64,000 nucleotides of DNA from Solilutibacter pythonis (GTDB lineage: Bacteria > Pseudomonadota > Gammaproteobacteria > Xanthomonadales > Xanthomonadaceae). The notes below the pieces were generated by a model. The model saw only the letters and a list, made by a program, of their open reading frames with translations, had not been told where the DNA came from and did no database searches. Where the stretch lies: the NCBI RefSeq assembly GCF_003697345.1, contig NZ_RFLY01000004.1, positions 62,001-126,000 of the forward strand. The letters are read 5' to 3'. This document shows, in pieces, positions 1 to 9,231 of this stretch. The stretch's first letter is position 1, and every line of letters starts with the position of its first letter. The position numbers and the translations under genes are program-made.

Positions 1-879
1 GATGCCGGCGAAGATCGCCATTCCCACCCAGTTGTTGTGCAGGAAGGCGCGGAAACAGGCGGCGCGTTCGCGGGCGCGGGCGATACGGAACTCGTACAGC
101 GCCAAGAGCGCCGCGACCAACAGGCTACCCCAGTAATACGCACCCATTCCCGCGCGCTGCCCGACCAGCCACAGGGCGAAGAACATCGATGCGTACAGCA
201 CGCCCTGCGCCACCAGATCCATCTCGCCGAACAGGATCGCGGTCGATTTGGCGCCCATGCGCAAGTCGTCCTCGCGATCGACCATGGCGTACCAGGTGTC
301 GTAAGCGCTCGCCCACAGGATGTTGGCGATGTAAAGCAGCCAGGCCAGCGACGGCACCTCGCCGCGGATCGCCGCGAACGCCATCGGGATGCCCCAGCCG
401 AAGGCCATGCCCAGATACACCTGCGGCAGATAGGTATGGCGCTTCAAATAGGGATAGCTGGCGGCCAGGAACACGCCGGCCACGCTCATCAGGATGGCCA
501 GGCGGTTGAGCGTCAGCACCAGCGCGAAGGCCAGCAGCATGAGAACCGCGAACAGGATCAGCGCCTCGCGCCCGCTTACCTCGCCAGTCGCCAGCGGCCG
601 ATCCCGGGTGCGCTCGACCGAGCCGTCCAGCCAGCGGTCGGCATAGTCGTTGATCACGCAGCCGGCCGCGCGCGTCAGCCACACGCCGAACGAGAACACC
701 AGGAGCGGATGCCAGTCCGGCACGCCTTCCGCCGCCAGCCACAGGCCCCACCAGGTCGGCCACAGCAGCAGCAGCCAGCCGATCGGCCGGTCGGCGCGCA
801 TCAGCCGCAGATAGCCCTTCAGCTTGTGCCGCCACGGCGGTGCCGCCACGGCCGGGGCGTCATGTCGTTGGTCTCCCAT
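1..879 (-). CDS. ubiA: 4-hydroxybenzoate polyprenyltransferase UbiA (partial)
   Basis: Integral membrane prenyltransferase that attaches the polyprenyl tail to 4-hydroxybenzoate in ubiquinone synthesis. The first Asp-rich motif, NDYADRWLD, lies at about residues 77-85 and is followed by ERTRDRPL, typical of UbiA. Hydrophobic segments run through the rest of the chain. The N-terminus begins at the ATG at 879. The 3' end leaves the window after 293 codons. The last visible residues ([12 protein letters not shown]) match the usual C-terminal end, so only a few codons should be missing. It stands alone, divergent from aqpZ. Family assignment is confident. Confidence 0.93.
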   Translation of the reverse strand, partial: MGDQRHDAPAVAAPPWRHKLKGYLRLMRADRPIGWLLLLWPTWWGLWLAAEGVPDWHPLLVFSFGVWLTRAAGCVINDYADRWLDGSVERTRDRPLATGEVSGREALILFAVLMLLAFALVLTLNRLAILMSVAGVFLAASYPYLKRHTYLPQVYLGMAFGWGIPMAFAAIRGEVPSLAWLLYIANILWASAYDTWYAMVDREDDLRMGAKSTAILFGEMDLVAQGVLYASMFFALWLVGQRAGMGAYYWGSLLVAALLALYEFRIARARERAACFRAFLHNNWVGMAIFAGI

Positions 880-982
880 TCGCAAAGCGTAGCAGCGTGG
901 AAGCCGCTCCTTCCGTCTTCACTTCGAAATCGGAAACGTTCGGCTATGGTGCGCCGGTTCACGATCACGACAGGACAAGGGC

Positions 983-1741
983 ATGACACGGACCCGGAAA
1001 CTGACGGCCGAATTCATCGGCACGTTCTGGCTGGTGCTGGGCGGCTGCGGCAGCGCGGTGCTGGCGGCCAAGTTCGGCGGCGACGGCAACCCGCTCGGCA
1101 TCGGTCTTGTCGGCGTCTCGCTGGCCTTCGGCCTGACCGTGCTGACCGGCGCCTACGCCTTCGGCCATGTCTCGGGCGGCCACTTCAACCCAGCGGTGAG
1201 CCTTGGCCTGTGGGCCGGCGGACGCTTTCCCGCCAGGGATCTGCCGGGTTACATGATCGCCCAGGTGCTGGGCGGCCTGGCGGCCGGCGCCCTGCTCTAC
1301 TTCCTGGCCACCGGCAACGGCGCGACAATCGCGCAAGCCGCCATCGGCCAGCCGGCAACCGCTGGCGCTTTCGCCAGCAACGGTTACGGCAGCCTGTCGC
1401 CGGGCGGCTATACGATGGCGGCGGCGCTGGTCTGCGAAATCGTGATGACGGCGATGTTCTTGATCATCATCCTCGGCAGCACCCACCGACACGCGCCCGC
1501 CGGCTTCGCCCCGATCGCGATCGGCCTGGGCCTGACCTTGATCCACCTCATCAGCATCCCGATCACCAATACCTCGGTGAACCCGGCACGCTCCACCGGC
1601 GTGGCCATGTTCGCCGGCGGCGGCGCGCTTTCCCAGCTCTGGCTGTTCTGGCTGGCGCCGTTCATTGGCGCGGCGATCGGCGGCGGCCTGTACAAGTGGC
1701 TGGGCGCGGACGAGCGCCCGGACATCGTCGGCGACGCCTGA
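983..1741 (+). CDS. aqpZ: aquaporin Z
   Basis: Water channel of the major intrinsic protein family, 252 aa, inner membrane. Both NPA boxes are present, HFNPAVS in the first half and SVNPARS in the second. The Arg after the second NPA and the upstream IHLI histidine fit the narrow aromatic/arginine filter of water-specific channels rather than glycerol facilitators. Six hydrophobic helices are visible. The length is close to that of E. coli AqpZ (231 aa), with a slightly longer tail. It is monocistronic and a hairpin follows the stop. Start: the ATG followed by [14 protein letters not shown], the standard N-terminus. Confidence 0.95.
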   Translation: MTRTRKLTAEFIGTFWLVLGGCGSAVLAAKFGGDGNPLGIGLVGVSLAFGLTVLTGAYAFGHVSGGHFNPAVSLGLWAGGRFPARDLPGYMIAQVLGGLAAGALLYFLATGNGATIAQAAIGQPATAGAFASNGYGSLSPGGYTMAAALVCEIVMTAMFLIIILGSTHRHAPAGFAPIAIGLGLTLIHLISIPITNTSVNPARSTGVAMFAGGGALSQLWLFWLAPFIGAAIGGGLYKWLGADERPDIVGDA

Positions 1742-1760
1742 AGGCGGGATTTCTCATCGC

Positions 1761-1786
1761 GGCGGCAAACGGCTACACTTGCCGCC
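1761..1786 (+). terminator. hairpin downstream of aqpZ
   Basis: Perfect 8-bp stem GGCGGCAA / TTGCCGCC with a 10-nt loop, starting 20 nt after the aqpZ stop. There is no T-tract, so it may be an mRNA 3'-end stabiliser or a weak terminator. Confidence 0.45.
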
Positions 1787-1902
1787 CTGTGGGCCATCGT
1801 TCTCTTGAACGGCGCCCGCGACGCGCCGGCCAATGGGCTTCGCGCCACATCGCGGAAGCGGCGGCCAGGGGCATGTCGCATCCACAGCAAGTGTTGATCC
1901 GG

Positions 1903-1979
1903 GCGCCTGTAGCTCAGCCGGATAGAGTAGCGGCTTCCGAAGCCGTTGGTCGGGGGTTCGAATCCCTCCAGGCGCGCCA
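1903..1979 (+). tRNA. tRNA-Arg (anticodon CCG)
   Basis: 77-nt cloverleaf. The acceptor stem GCGCCTG pairs with CAGGCGC at 1969-1975, followed by discriminator G and an encoded CCA. The D-arm contains AGCTCAGCCGGATAGAGT. The anticodon stem GCGGC/GCCGT encloses the loop TTCCGAA, whose middle triplet CCG reads CGG arginine codons. The T-arm is GGGGG-TTCGAAT-CCCTC. All conserved bases are present, so it should be functional. The 193 nt after it, up to modC, hold no gene I can see. Confidence 0.97.
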
Positions 1980-2172
1980 CCTCTTGGCTGGCATAGATCG
2001 CTTGCGGCGCTTCGCGCAACCCACCTTCCTGGCGAGCAGCTCCTGCGAGAGTCCGCGGAGCGCTGGCACGATACCTCTCACACCCCGCCCCGCCGCGGGT
2101 CCTCCGGCCGTCGTCCCGGGTGGTCGGCGTCGTGCGAGCCGGCCACCCAGCGGGCGGGCGGTCTTTCCGCCG

Positions 2173-3237
2173 CTAGAGCAGCAACGCGACGGCCTTCACC
2201 TGCGCCCATACGTCCTTGCCGACGCCCAGCGACAGCGTTTCGACGGATCGATGGGAAAGGCGGGCCAGCAGCCGGCAACCGTTGACTCGCAGGGCGGCCT
2301 GGACCTGTCCTTCGGGCAGGGGGGTCAAGTCCGTGATGGTCGCGGGCAGGAGATTGAGCACGCTGGAATCCTCGTGGCGCTGGAGCGCCAGACTGACGTC
2401 GCGCGCCTGGATGCGCAGGCGCAGACGGCTGCCGGGGCTGTGCGGCCCGTGGGCATGGAAGCGTCCGGCCGGGCTGCGCATCGTCAGCAGGCCGTGCGAA
2501 TCGCGTTCTTCCACCTCGGCCTCGATCACCACACCCGCATCGTCGCGTAGCGCCAGGGGCAGGTCGGGGCGGTTGAGCAGCGCCAATGCCGGGCCATCGG
2601 CGAGGATGCGCCCGGCTTCCATCAGCAGCAGATGGTCGGCCAGGCGCGAGACTTCCTCCACCGAGTGGGTCACGTAGAGGATTGGGATTCCCGCATCCCG
2701 GCGAACCGCTTCCAGGCTCGGCAGTACGTCCTTGCGGCGGGCCTCGTCCAGCGCGCTCAGTGGTTCGTCGAGCAAAAGCAGGCGGGGCGCGGTCACGAGG
2801 GCTCTCGCCAGCGCGACCCGCTGGCGCTCGCCGCCGGACAGCGTGCGCGGCGCGCGCGCGAGCATGGCGGACAGATCCAGGCGGTCGATCCAGCGTTCCA
2901 TCGCGCCGGCGGGACGTCCGGCGCGCGTCCACCCGTAGCGCAGGTTCTTCTCGACCGACAGATGCGGAAGCAATGCCGCATCCTGAAACACCATGCCGAC
3001 CGCCCTTCTGTGGGCGGGTAGTCGGTGTCGGCCGGACAACCATTCCTCGCCGGCCACCGAGATGGCTCCCTGGCAGGCCGGCTCCAGCCCGGCGATCGCG
3101 CGCAGCAGCGTGCTCTTGCCGCAGCCCGATGGCCCAAAGATCACCGTGGTGCCGGTCGCCGGCAGGCGCGCGTCCACCGCCAGCTCGAACGCGCCGTGGC
3201 CGACCCGCACGTCCAGGACGATGGCGGCCTCAGGCAT
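2173..3237 (-). CDS. modC: molybdate ABC transporter ATPase ModC
   Basis: Cytoplasmic ATPase that powers molybdate import through ModB, 354 aa. The N-terminal ABC domain shows Walker A GPSGCGKST, signature LSGGERQRVALARAL and Walker B LLLLDEPLSALD. The last third (from about residue 270) is a TOBE/Mop-type molybdate-binding domain, as in E. coli ModC. The start overlaps the modB stop by 8 nt, so the two are translationally coupled. It is the last gene of the mobA - CopD-like - modB - modC operon. The periplasmic partner ModA is not here but at 17106. Confidence 0.95.
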   Translation of the reverse strand: MPEAAIVLDVRVGHGAFELAVDARLPATGTTVIFGPSGCGKSTLLRAIAGLEPACQGAISVAGEEWLSGRHRLPAHRRAVGMVFQDAALLPHLSVEKNLRYGWTRAGRPAGAMERWIDRLDLSAMLARAPRTLSGGERQRVALARALVTAPRLLLLDEPLSALDEARRKDVLPSLEAVRRDAGIPILYVTHSVEEVSRLADHLLLMEAGRILADGPALALLNRPDLPLALRDDAGVVIEAEVEERDSHGLLTMRSPAGRFHAHGPHSPGSRLRLRIQARDVSLALQRHEDSSVLNLLPATITDLTPLPEGQVQAALRVNGCRLLARLSHRSVETLSLGVGKDVWAQVKAVALLL

Positions 3238-3940
3238 GGCCCACCGCCGTGCGCCGGCCCATCCATTGCATCAACAGCAGCAGGGCGAACGAAAAGAGCA
3301 GCAGTCCCGCCGCCAGGCGATGCGCTTCGCCATAGGCCATCGCCTCCACCTGATCGTAGAGCAGCACGGAAAGCACGCGCGTCTCGCCTTCGATGTTTCC
3401 GCCCACCATCAACACCACGCCGAATTCGCCGATGGTGTGCGCGAACCCCAGCAGGGTCGCGGTCACCAGCGCGGGGCGCGCGAGCGGCAGCACGACGGTG
3501 AAGAAGCGGTCGAGCGGCGAGGCGCGCAACGTCGCGGATGCTTCTAGCACGGTGGGGGAAATGGAGGCGAAGCCAGCCTGCAAGGGATGCACGACGAAAG
3601 GGAAGGAATACAGGATCGAGGCGATCAGCAGCCCCTCGAAGGTGAAGGCCAGCGTGCCCAGCCCCCAGGCTTCGGTAAGTTGGCCGATGGGCCCGGAAGG
3701 CGCCAGGCCGATCAGCACATAGAACCCCAGCACCGTCGGCGGCAGCACCATCGGCAATGCCACCAGCGCGCCGATGGGAATGCGCAGCACCGAACGCGTG
3801 CGCGCCAGCCACCACGCCAGCGGCATGCCGATGACGAGAAGAATCAGCGTGGCCAGGGTGGCCAGCTTCAACGTCACCCATATCGCCAGGAGCAGTGGCG
3901 AAGGAGCAGCGGTCAGGACGATGGCCTCAACAGCCCGCAT
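3230..3940 (-). CDS. modB: molybdate ABC transporter permease ModB
   Basis: Inner-membrane permease of the molybdate importer, 236 aa, a normal length. It has about five hydrophobic helices and the cytoplasmic EAA-type coupling loop (EASATLRASPLDRFF ... LPLARPALVT) that docks on ModC. IGEFGVVLMVGG near the C-terminus is characteristic of ModB/CysT permeases. It begins 12 nt after the CopD-like gene and overlaps modC, so it belongs to one transcript. Its role here is supply of molybdate for the nitrate reductase cofactor encoded on both sides. Confidence 0.95.
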   Translation of the reverse strand: MRAVEAIVLTAAPSPLLLAIWVTLKLATLATLILLVIGMPLAWWLARTRSVLRIPIGALVALPMVLPPTVLGFYVLIGLAPSGPIGQLTEAWGLGTLAFTFEGLLIASILYSFPFVVHPLQAGFASISPTVLEASATLRASPLDRFFTVVLPLARPALVTATLLGFAHTIGEFGVVLMVGGNIEGETRVLSVLLYDQVEAMAYGEAHRLAAGLLLFSFALLLLMQWMGRRTAVGHA

Positions 3941-3952
3941 GCGTCGCCTCTC

Positions 3953-4396
3953 TCACGCCAGCCAGCCGGCCCGGGCCGACAGCCCCACCACCACGAACAG
4001 CACCGAGAGTATGGTCACGGCAACGACATGCCCGGCCATGGCGGGAAGACGCCGGCCATCCAATACGGGAATCACGCGGAGGCGGGCGTGCAGGGCGATG
4101 ACCACGGTCAGCCCCAGCAGGATCAGTTTGGCCAGAATCAACCGCGCGATGGGCGTGGATGCGTCGAACCATTGCATCGGCTCCGGCAGGAAACGCCATG
4201 CCAGCCACAGGCCCGTGACGACCTGGACGGCCAGCGCCGGCATTCCCACTTTTTCGTAGCGCGATTCGAACGCCAAGAGCCCCGCCACGTCGCGCTCGCG
4301 CAGCGCACCGGGCAGCACCCCGAGCGCCAGCACGAGATGTCCACCCACCCACACGCTCGCGCCCAGCACATGCAGTAACAGTAGGAATCCGTACAT
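3953..4396 (-). CDS. CopD-like integral membrane protein
   Basis: 147-aa protein with four hydrophobic helices. The opening segment LHVLGASVWVGGHLVL, with a conserved His and Trp, is the signature of the CopD/DUF2269-like membrane family, whose members are linked to copper handling or act as heme-b-type proteins. The start is the ATG giving MYGFLLLLHVLG. It sits between mobA (172 nt upstream) and modB (12 nt downstream), inside a molybdenum operon. What it does there is not known. A redox or metal-related accessory role is possible but only inferred from the family. Confidence 0.75.
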   Translation of the reverse strand: MYGFLLLLHVLGASVWVGGHLVLALGVLPGALRERDVAGLLAFESRYEKVGMPALAVQVVTGLWLAWRFLPEPMQWFDASTPIARLILAKLILLGLTVVIALHARLRVIPVLDGRRLPAMAGHVVAVTILSVLFVVVGLSARAGWLA

Positions 4397-4568
4397 GGCC
4401 CTTGTCGACGAGCGGCACCCAATGGGCGGCCATCTTAAACCTTCCACGGTGCGCACCTGGGCGGGGAAGCGTATCCACGCCCCCATCGCCGGCAACGATA
4501 CGACGCGCACCCGAGCACGGCACGCTCGCCAACGCGCCGTTGGCCGACATTGGCGCACCACCGCCCGC

Positions 4569-5198
4569 TCAACGCGGCAGCCGCGCGCCGGTGCGCGCCA
4601 GATCGTCGGGCGTGTTGAGGTTTTCGATTTCGATATCCGCAAACACGACCGGCGCCATCCCGGCGGCCGACAGCAAGTCGCGCACCGCCAGACGCCTTGC
4701 CCGCAGCGCTTCGCCGGCAAGCGCCCGCAGGCGCGATGCGTCCCAATACGCGACGAGTGGTTGAATGCCGGTGGCATCCCGGGCGTAGTGGCCGGGGCCA
4801 TGCCGCAGCAACGCCTGAAGCACCGTATCGACCGGCCCCAGGGCATCCACCGGCACGGTGAGCAAACCACCGCCGCGCGCCACCGACCGCGAAAGCGCAT
4901 GCAGTCCCGATACGGGGCCGAGGTCCTCCGCATCGTCCCGCCAGACGGTCAGGCCGTAGTCCAGGAAGCGATGCGTATCGCGATTGGCACTGACTCGAAG
5001 CGGCAGGCCCAGCCGATCCGCGAGCGCCTTCCAATGCAACACCAGGGGATGCCCATCGATCTCGATCCAGGCTTTATCGACGCCGCCGAGCCGGCTGCCG
5101 CGCCCACCGGCGAGCACTCCGAGCGCCAGCGGACGAGGCCGGGCGGGGACATCACACGACACGATCATTTCCCATTTGATGCGGGCGACCATTTTCAT
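4569..5198 (-). CDS. mobA: molybdenum cofactor guanylyltransferase MobA
   Basis: Transfers GMP to Mo-molybdopterin to make the guanine dinucleotide cofactor used by NarG. The nucleotide-binding motif LAGGRGSRLGGVDKA lies near the N-terminus, and the metal-binding Asp follows in TVPVDALG. The C-terminus has the usual NLNTPDDL. The longest reading starts at 5198 (209 aa). An internal ATG at 5168 gives an N-terminus closer to other MobA proteins, and neither has a strong ribosome site. It is first in the minus-strand mob-mod operon and divergent from narG, with which it shares a 290-nt control region. Confidence 0.92.
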   Translation of the reverse strand: MKMVARIKWEMIVSCDVPARPRPLALGVLAGGRGSRLGGVDKAWIEIDGHPLVLHWKALADRLGLPLRVSANRDTHRFLDYGLTVWRDDAEDLGPVSGLHALSRSVARGGGLLTVPVDALGPVDTVLQALLRHGPGHYARDATGIQPLVAYWDASRLRALAGEALRARRLAVRDLLSAAGMAPVVFADIEIENLNTPDDLARTGARLPR

Positions 5199-5358
5199 TT
5201 AACCGTGATCGCCCGGCGCTATCGCGGTAAGGTTTTCGGAATACGCGGACACCGCGAATCGATATGGATCGAAACATCGGCTGGCGCATTTTCCCATGCG
5301 CTCGCGCCCGTGCGCGCAATCGGCTCGATGCCGCTTCCCCCGACACGCGGCAATAAAT

Positions 5359-5377
5359 GGTATTGATTCTCATTGTC
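5359..5377. promoter_or_regulatory. Fur-box-like sequence in the nar/mobA control region
   Basis: GGTATTGATTCTCATTGTC matches the 19-bp Fur consensus GATAATGATAATCATTATC at 14 positions. On the other strand it reads as a run of AATGAGAATCA type. It lies 42 nt upstream of the FNR box, between mobA and narG. Function is inferred from the match alone. Confidence 0.45.
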
Positions 5378-5418
5378 GGTATTTTCGTGAATGCCGAGGA
5401 TATTCGCCCCAATCGCCT

Positions 5419-5432
5419 TTGATGTATGTCAA
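5419..5432 (+). promoter_or_regulatory. FNR/DNR box of the nar operon
   Basis: TTGAT-GTAT-GTCAA, one mismatch from the consensus TTGAT-N4-ATCAA. If centred at -41.5, transcription would start near 5467, giving a leader of about 24 nt before the narG ATG at 5491. It could also act on mobA in the other direction. Confidence 0.8.
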
Positions 5433-5490
5433 GGAAGACCTCCAGCCCAGCACGGACACTGTCGCCGCCATCGCACGAGACCTTGAATAC

Positions 5491-8400
5491 ATGAGTTATT
5501 TCCTCGACCGGCTGAACTTCTTGAAACACGCATCCGAGCCGTTCGCCGATGGTCATGGCGTGACCAAACAGCAAGACCGCAGCTGGGAAGACAGCTACCG
5601 CCAGCGCTGGCAGTACGACAAGATCGTGCGCTCAACCCATGGCGTGAACTGCACCGGCTCCTGTAGCTGGAAGGTCTACGTCAAGAACGGCCTGGTCACT
5701 TGGGAAACCCAGCAGACCGATTATCCGCGCACCCGCCCCGACCTGCCCAATCACGAACCGCGCGGCTGCCCGCGCGGCGCCAGCTATTCCTGGTATCTCT
5801 ACAGCGCCAACCGGGTGAAGTATCCGTTGATCCGCAGCGCGCTCTTGAAACTGTGGCGCGAGGCGCGCAAGACGATGAGCCCGGTGGACGCCTGGGCCAG
5901 CATCGCACAGGACCCCAAAAAGGCGAAAAGCTACAAGTCCAAGCGCGGCATGGGCGGGTTCGTCCGCGCCACCTGGGACGAGGTCAACCAGATCATCGCC
6001 GCCGCCAACCTCCACACGGTGAAACACTGGGGGCCGGATCGCGTGGTGGGCTTCTCACCCATCCCCGCCATGTCGATGGTGAGCTACGCCGCCGGCGCCC
6101 GCTACCTGTCACTACTGGGCGGGGCCTGCCTCTCCTTCTACGACTGGTACTGCGACCTGCCGCCCGCCAGCCCGCAAGTCTGGGGCGAACAGACCGACGT
6201 GCCCGAATCGGCCGACTGGTACAACAGCCGCTACATCATCGCCTGGGGCTCGAACGTCCCACAGACGCGCACGCCGGATGCGCATTTCTTCACCGAGGCC
6301 CGCTACAACGGCACCAAGACGGTGGCGATCACGCCCGACTATTCCGAGGTCGCCAAACTCACCGACCACTGGCTGCACCCCAAGCAGGGCACCGACGCCG
6401 CGCTGGCCTTCGCCTTCGGCCACGTCATCCTGCGCGAGTTCCACGTCGATGATCCATCGCCCTACTTCACCGACTATTGCCGACAGTACAGCGACATGCC
6501 GATGCTGGTGCGGCTGGAAGAGCGCGCCGATGGCCGCCTGGTGCCGGAGCGCTTCCTGCGCGCCACCGACCTCGGCGGGCTGGGTGAGTCCAACAACCCC
6601 GACTGGAAGACGCTGGCCTACGACGACGCCACCGGCGAGATCACCGTCCCCAACGGGTCGGTGGGCTTCCGCTGGGGCGAGCAGGGCAAGTGGAACATCG
6701 AGGAAAAAGACAGCGCCGGCCGCGACACGCGCCTGCGGCTGAGCCTGAAGGACCATGCCGATGCGATCGAGGCGGTCTCGTTCCCCTACTTCGGCGGCAT
6801 CGAAAACGAATACTGGACCGAGTCCAAGTTCGACGACGTGCTGGAGCGCAATATCCCCATCAAGCGGCTGACCCTGGCCGACGGGCGGGAATGGGCGGTC
6901 GCCAGCGTCTACGACCTGCTGCTCGCGCAGTACGGCGTGGATCGCGGATTCGGCGGCGAAAACGTCGCCGCGAGTTACGACGACAACCTGCCCGGCACCC
7001 CCGCCTGGCAGGAGACGATCACCGGGGTGCCGCGCGCGGAGGTCATCCGCATCGCCCGCGAGTTCGCCCGCACCGCCGACAAGACCCGCGGCCGCTCGAT
7101 GATCATCGTCGGCGCCGCGATGAACCACTGGTACCACAACGACATGAATTATCGCGGGCTCATCAACATGCTCGTGATGTGCGGCTGCGTGGGCCAGACC
7201 GGCGGCGGCTGGGCGCACTACGTGGGCCAGGAGAAATTGCGCCCGCAATCGGGCTGGCTGCCCGTCGCGTTCGGGCTGGACTGGAGCAAACCGCCGCGCC
7301 AGATGAACGGCACTTCGTTCTTCTACTTCAACTCCAGCCAGTACCGTTACGAAAAACTGGACGTCGAGGAAATCCTTTCCCCGCTGGCCGACAAGGCCAA
7401 GTACAGCGGCTCGCTGGCCGATTACAACCTGCGCGCCGTGCGGATGGGCTGGCTGCCGTCCATCCCGCAACTCAACACCAACCCCATTCGACTGGCGCGC
7501 GAGGCCGAAGCCGCCGGCGTGGCGCCGGCCGCCTACGCCGCCGGCAAGCTGAAGGACGGCAGCCTGGATTTCGCCTTCTCCGACCCCGACGCCCCGGAAA
7601 ACTTCCCGCGCAACCTGTTCATCTGGCGCTCCAACCTGCTGGGCAGTTCGGGCAAGGGCCACGAATACATGCTGAAGCATCTGCTGGGCACCCGCCACGG
7701 CGTGCAGGGCAAGGACCTGGGCGAGCGCGGCGCGGCCAAGCCGGAGGAAGTGAAGTGGCGCGACGAAGCCCCCGAGGGCAAGCTCGACCTGCTGGTCACG
7801 CTCGACTTCCGCATGTGCACCACCGCGCTCTACAGCGACATCGTTCTGCCCACCGCCACCTGGTACGAAAAGAACGACCTCAACACCTCGGATATGCACC
7901 CGTTCATCCACCCGCTGTCGAAAGCGGTGGACCCGGCCTGGGAGGCGCGCAGCGACTGGGACATCTTCAAGGGCATCGCCCGCACCGTCAGCGACCTGGC
8001 GCCGGGCGTGCTGGGGGTGGAAAAAGACCTGGTGCTGGTGCCGATCCTGCACGACACGCCCAACGAAATCGCCATGCCCTACGGCGTCAGCGACTGGAAG
8101 AAGGGCGAGTGCGACCTCGTGCCCGGCAAGACCGCGCCGAACATGGTGGTGGTCCAGCGCGATTACCCCAACCTCTACAAGAAGTTCACCTCGCTCGGCC
8201 CGCTGCTGGACATACAAGGCAACGGCGGCAAGGGAATGAGCTGGAACACCACGCACGAAGTCGAATTCCTCGGCCGCCTCAACCACGAAGTGACCGAAAA
8301 GGGCGTCAGCCTGGGGCGGCCACGGCTGGAAACGGCCATCGACGCGGCCGAGGCCATCATGCACCTGGCCCCGGAAACCAATGGCCACGTCGCGGTGAAA

Positions 8401-9231
8401 GCCTGGAAATCGCTGGAAGGCTTCACCGGCCGCAGCCACACGCACCTGGCCGAGGGCAAGGAGCACGAAGCGATCCGCTTCCGCGACATCGTGGCGCAAC
8501 CGCGCAAGATCATCTCCTCGCCGATCTGGTCGGGCCTGGAGGACGAGAACGTCAGCTACAACGCCGGCTACACCAACGTGCACGAGCTGATTCCTTGGCG
8601 CACGCTCACCGGCCGCCAGCAGTTCTACCAAGATCACGAATGGATGCGCGATTTCGGCGAGAGCTTCATGGGCTACCGCCCGCCGATCACCACCCGGACC
8701 GTCAAGCCGCTGCTCGGCGCGAAACCGAACGGCCACAAGGAGATCGTGCTGAACTGGATCACCCCGCACCAGAAATGGGGCATCCACAGCACCTACAGCG
8801 ACAACCTCATCATGCAGACGCTCTCGCGCGGCGGGCCGATCGTCTGGCTGTCGGAGGACGACGCGCGCTCGGCCGGCATCGAGGACAACGACTGGATCGA
8901 GCTGTTCAACGTCAACGGCGCCATCGCCGCGCGCGCGGTGGTGAGCCAGCGCGTCAAGAACGGCATGGCGATGATGTATCACGCGCAGGAACGCATCATC
9001 AACACGCCCGGCTCGGAAGTGACCGGCACCCGCGGCGGCATCCACAACTCGGTGACGCGCGTGGTGGTGAAGCCGACCCACATGATCGGCGGCTACGCGC
9101 AACTGGCCTACGGCTTCAATTACTACGGCACGGTCGGCACCAACCGCGACGAGCTGGTGATCGTGCGCAAGATGGACAAGATCGACTGGCTCGATGGCGA
9201 ACCCGTGCCGGCGCAGAAGGAGGTGGCGTAA
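5491..9231 (+). CDS. narG: respiratory nitrate reductase alpha subunit NarG
   Basis: Molybdenum catalytic subunit of membrane-bound nitrate reductase, 1246 aa, reducing nitrate to nitrite on the cytoplasmic side. The FS0 cluster ligands are present as THGVNCTGSC (His50, Cys54, Cys58) and RGCPRG. An Asp at about residue 222 in YCDLPP matches the Mo ligand position. The chosen start MSYFLDRLNFLK aligns with the E. coli N-terminus, and longer readings would run through the FNR box. NarG-type N-termini lack a true Tat signal. It overlaps narH by one base (TAATG) and is the first gene of narGHJI-ppiC. Confidence 0.98.
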   Translation: MSYFLDRLNFLKHASEPFADGHGVTKQQDRSWEDSYRQRWQYDKIVRSTHGVNCTGSCSWKVYVKNGLVTWETQQTDYPRTRPDLPNHEPRGCPRGASYSWYLYSANRVKYPLIRSALLKLWREARKTMSPVDAWASIAQDPKKAKSYKSKRGMGGFVRATWDEVNQIIAAANLHTVKHWGPDRVVGFSPIPAMSMVSYAAGARYLSLLGGACLSFYDWYCDLPPASPQVWGEQTDVPESADWYNSRYIIAWGSNVPQTRTPDAHFFTEARYNGTKTVAITPDYSEVAKLTDHWLHPKQGTDAALAFAFGHVILREFHVDDPSPYFTDYCRQYSDMPMLVRLEERADGRLVPERFLRATDLGGLGESNNPDWKTLAYDDATGEITVPNGSVGFRWGEQGKWNIEEKDSAGRDTRLRLSLKDHADAIEAVSFPYFGGIENEYWTESKFDDVLERNIPIKRLTLADGREWAVASVYDLLLAQYGVDRGFGGENVAASYDDNLPGTPAWQETITGVPRAEVIRIAREFARTADKTRGRSMIIVGAAMNHWYHNDMNYRGLINMLVMCGCVGQTGGGWAHYVGQEKLRPQSGWLPVAFGLDWSKPPRQMNGTSFFYFNSSQYRYEKLDVEEILSPLADKAKYSGSLADYNLRAVRMGWLPSIPQLNTNPIRLAREAEAAGVAPAAYAAGKLKDGSLDFAFSDPDAPENFPRNLFIWRSNLLGSSGKGHEYMLKHLLGTRHGVQGKDLGERGAAKPEEVKWRDEAPEGKLDLLVTLDFRMCTTALYSDIVLPTATWYEKNDLNTSDMHPFIHPLSKAVDPAWEARSDWDIFKGIARTVSDLAPGVLGVEKDLVLVPILHDTPNEIAMPYGVSDWKKGECDLVPGKTAPNMVVVQRDYPNLYKKFTSLGPLLDIQGNGGKGMSWNTTHEVEFLGRLNHEVTEKGVSLGRPRLETAIDAAEAIMHLAPETNGHVAVKAWKSLEGFTGRSHTHLAEGKEHEAIRFRDIVAQPRKIISSPIWSGLEDENVSYNAGYTNVHELIPWRTLTGRQQFYQDHEWMRDFGESFMGYRPPITTRTVKPLLGAKPNGHKEIVLNWITPHQKWGIHSTYSDNLIMQTLSRGGPIVWLSEDDARSAGIEDNDWIELFNVNGAIAARAVVSQRVKNGMAMMYHAQERIINTPGSEVTGTRGGIHNSVTRVVVKPTHMIGGYAQLAYGFNYYGTVGTNRDELVIVRKMDKIDWLDGEPVPAQKEVA

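Noticed and set aside
1408-2019. Short protein overlapping the tRNA on the minus strand
   Set aside because: The segment LEGFEPPTNGFGSRYSIRLSYRR is the familiar antisense translation of a tRNA, not a gene.
37-2550. 837-codon plus-strand open frame across ubiA, aqpZ and the tRNA
   Set aside because: It runs through three independently supported features, including a tRNA, and has shadow composition.
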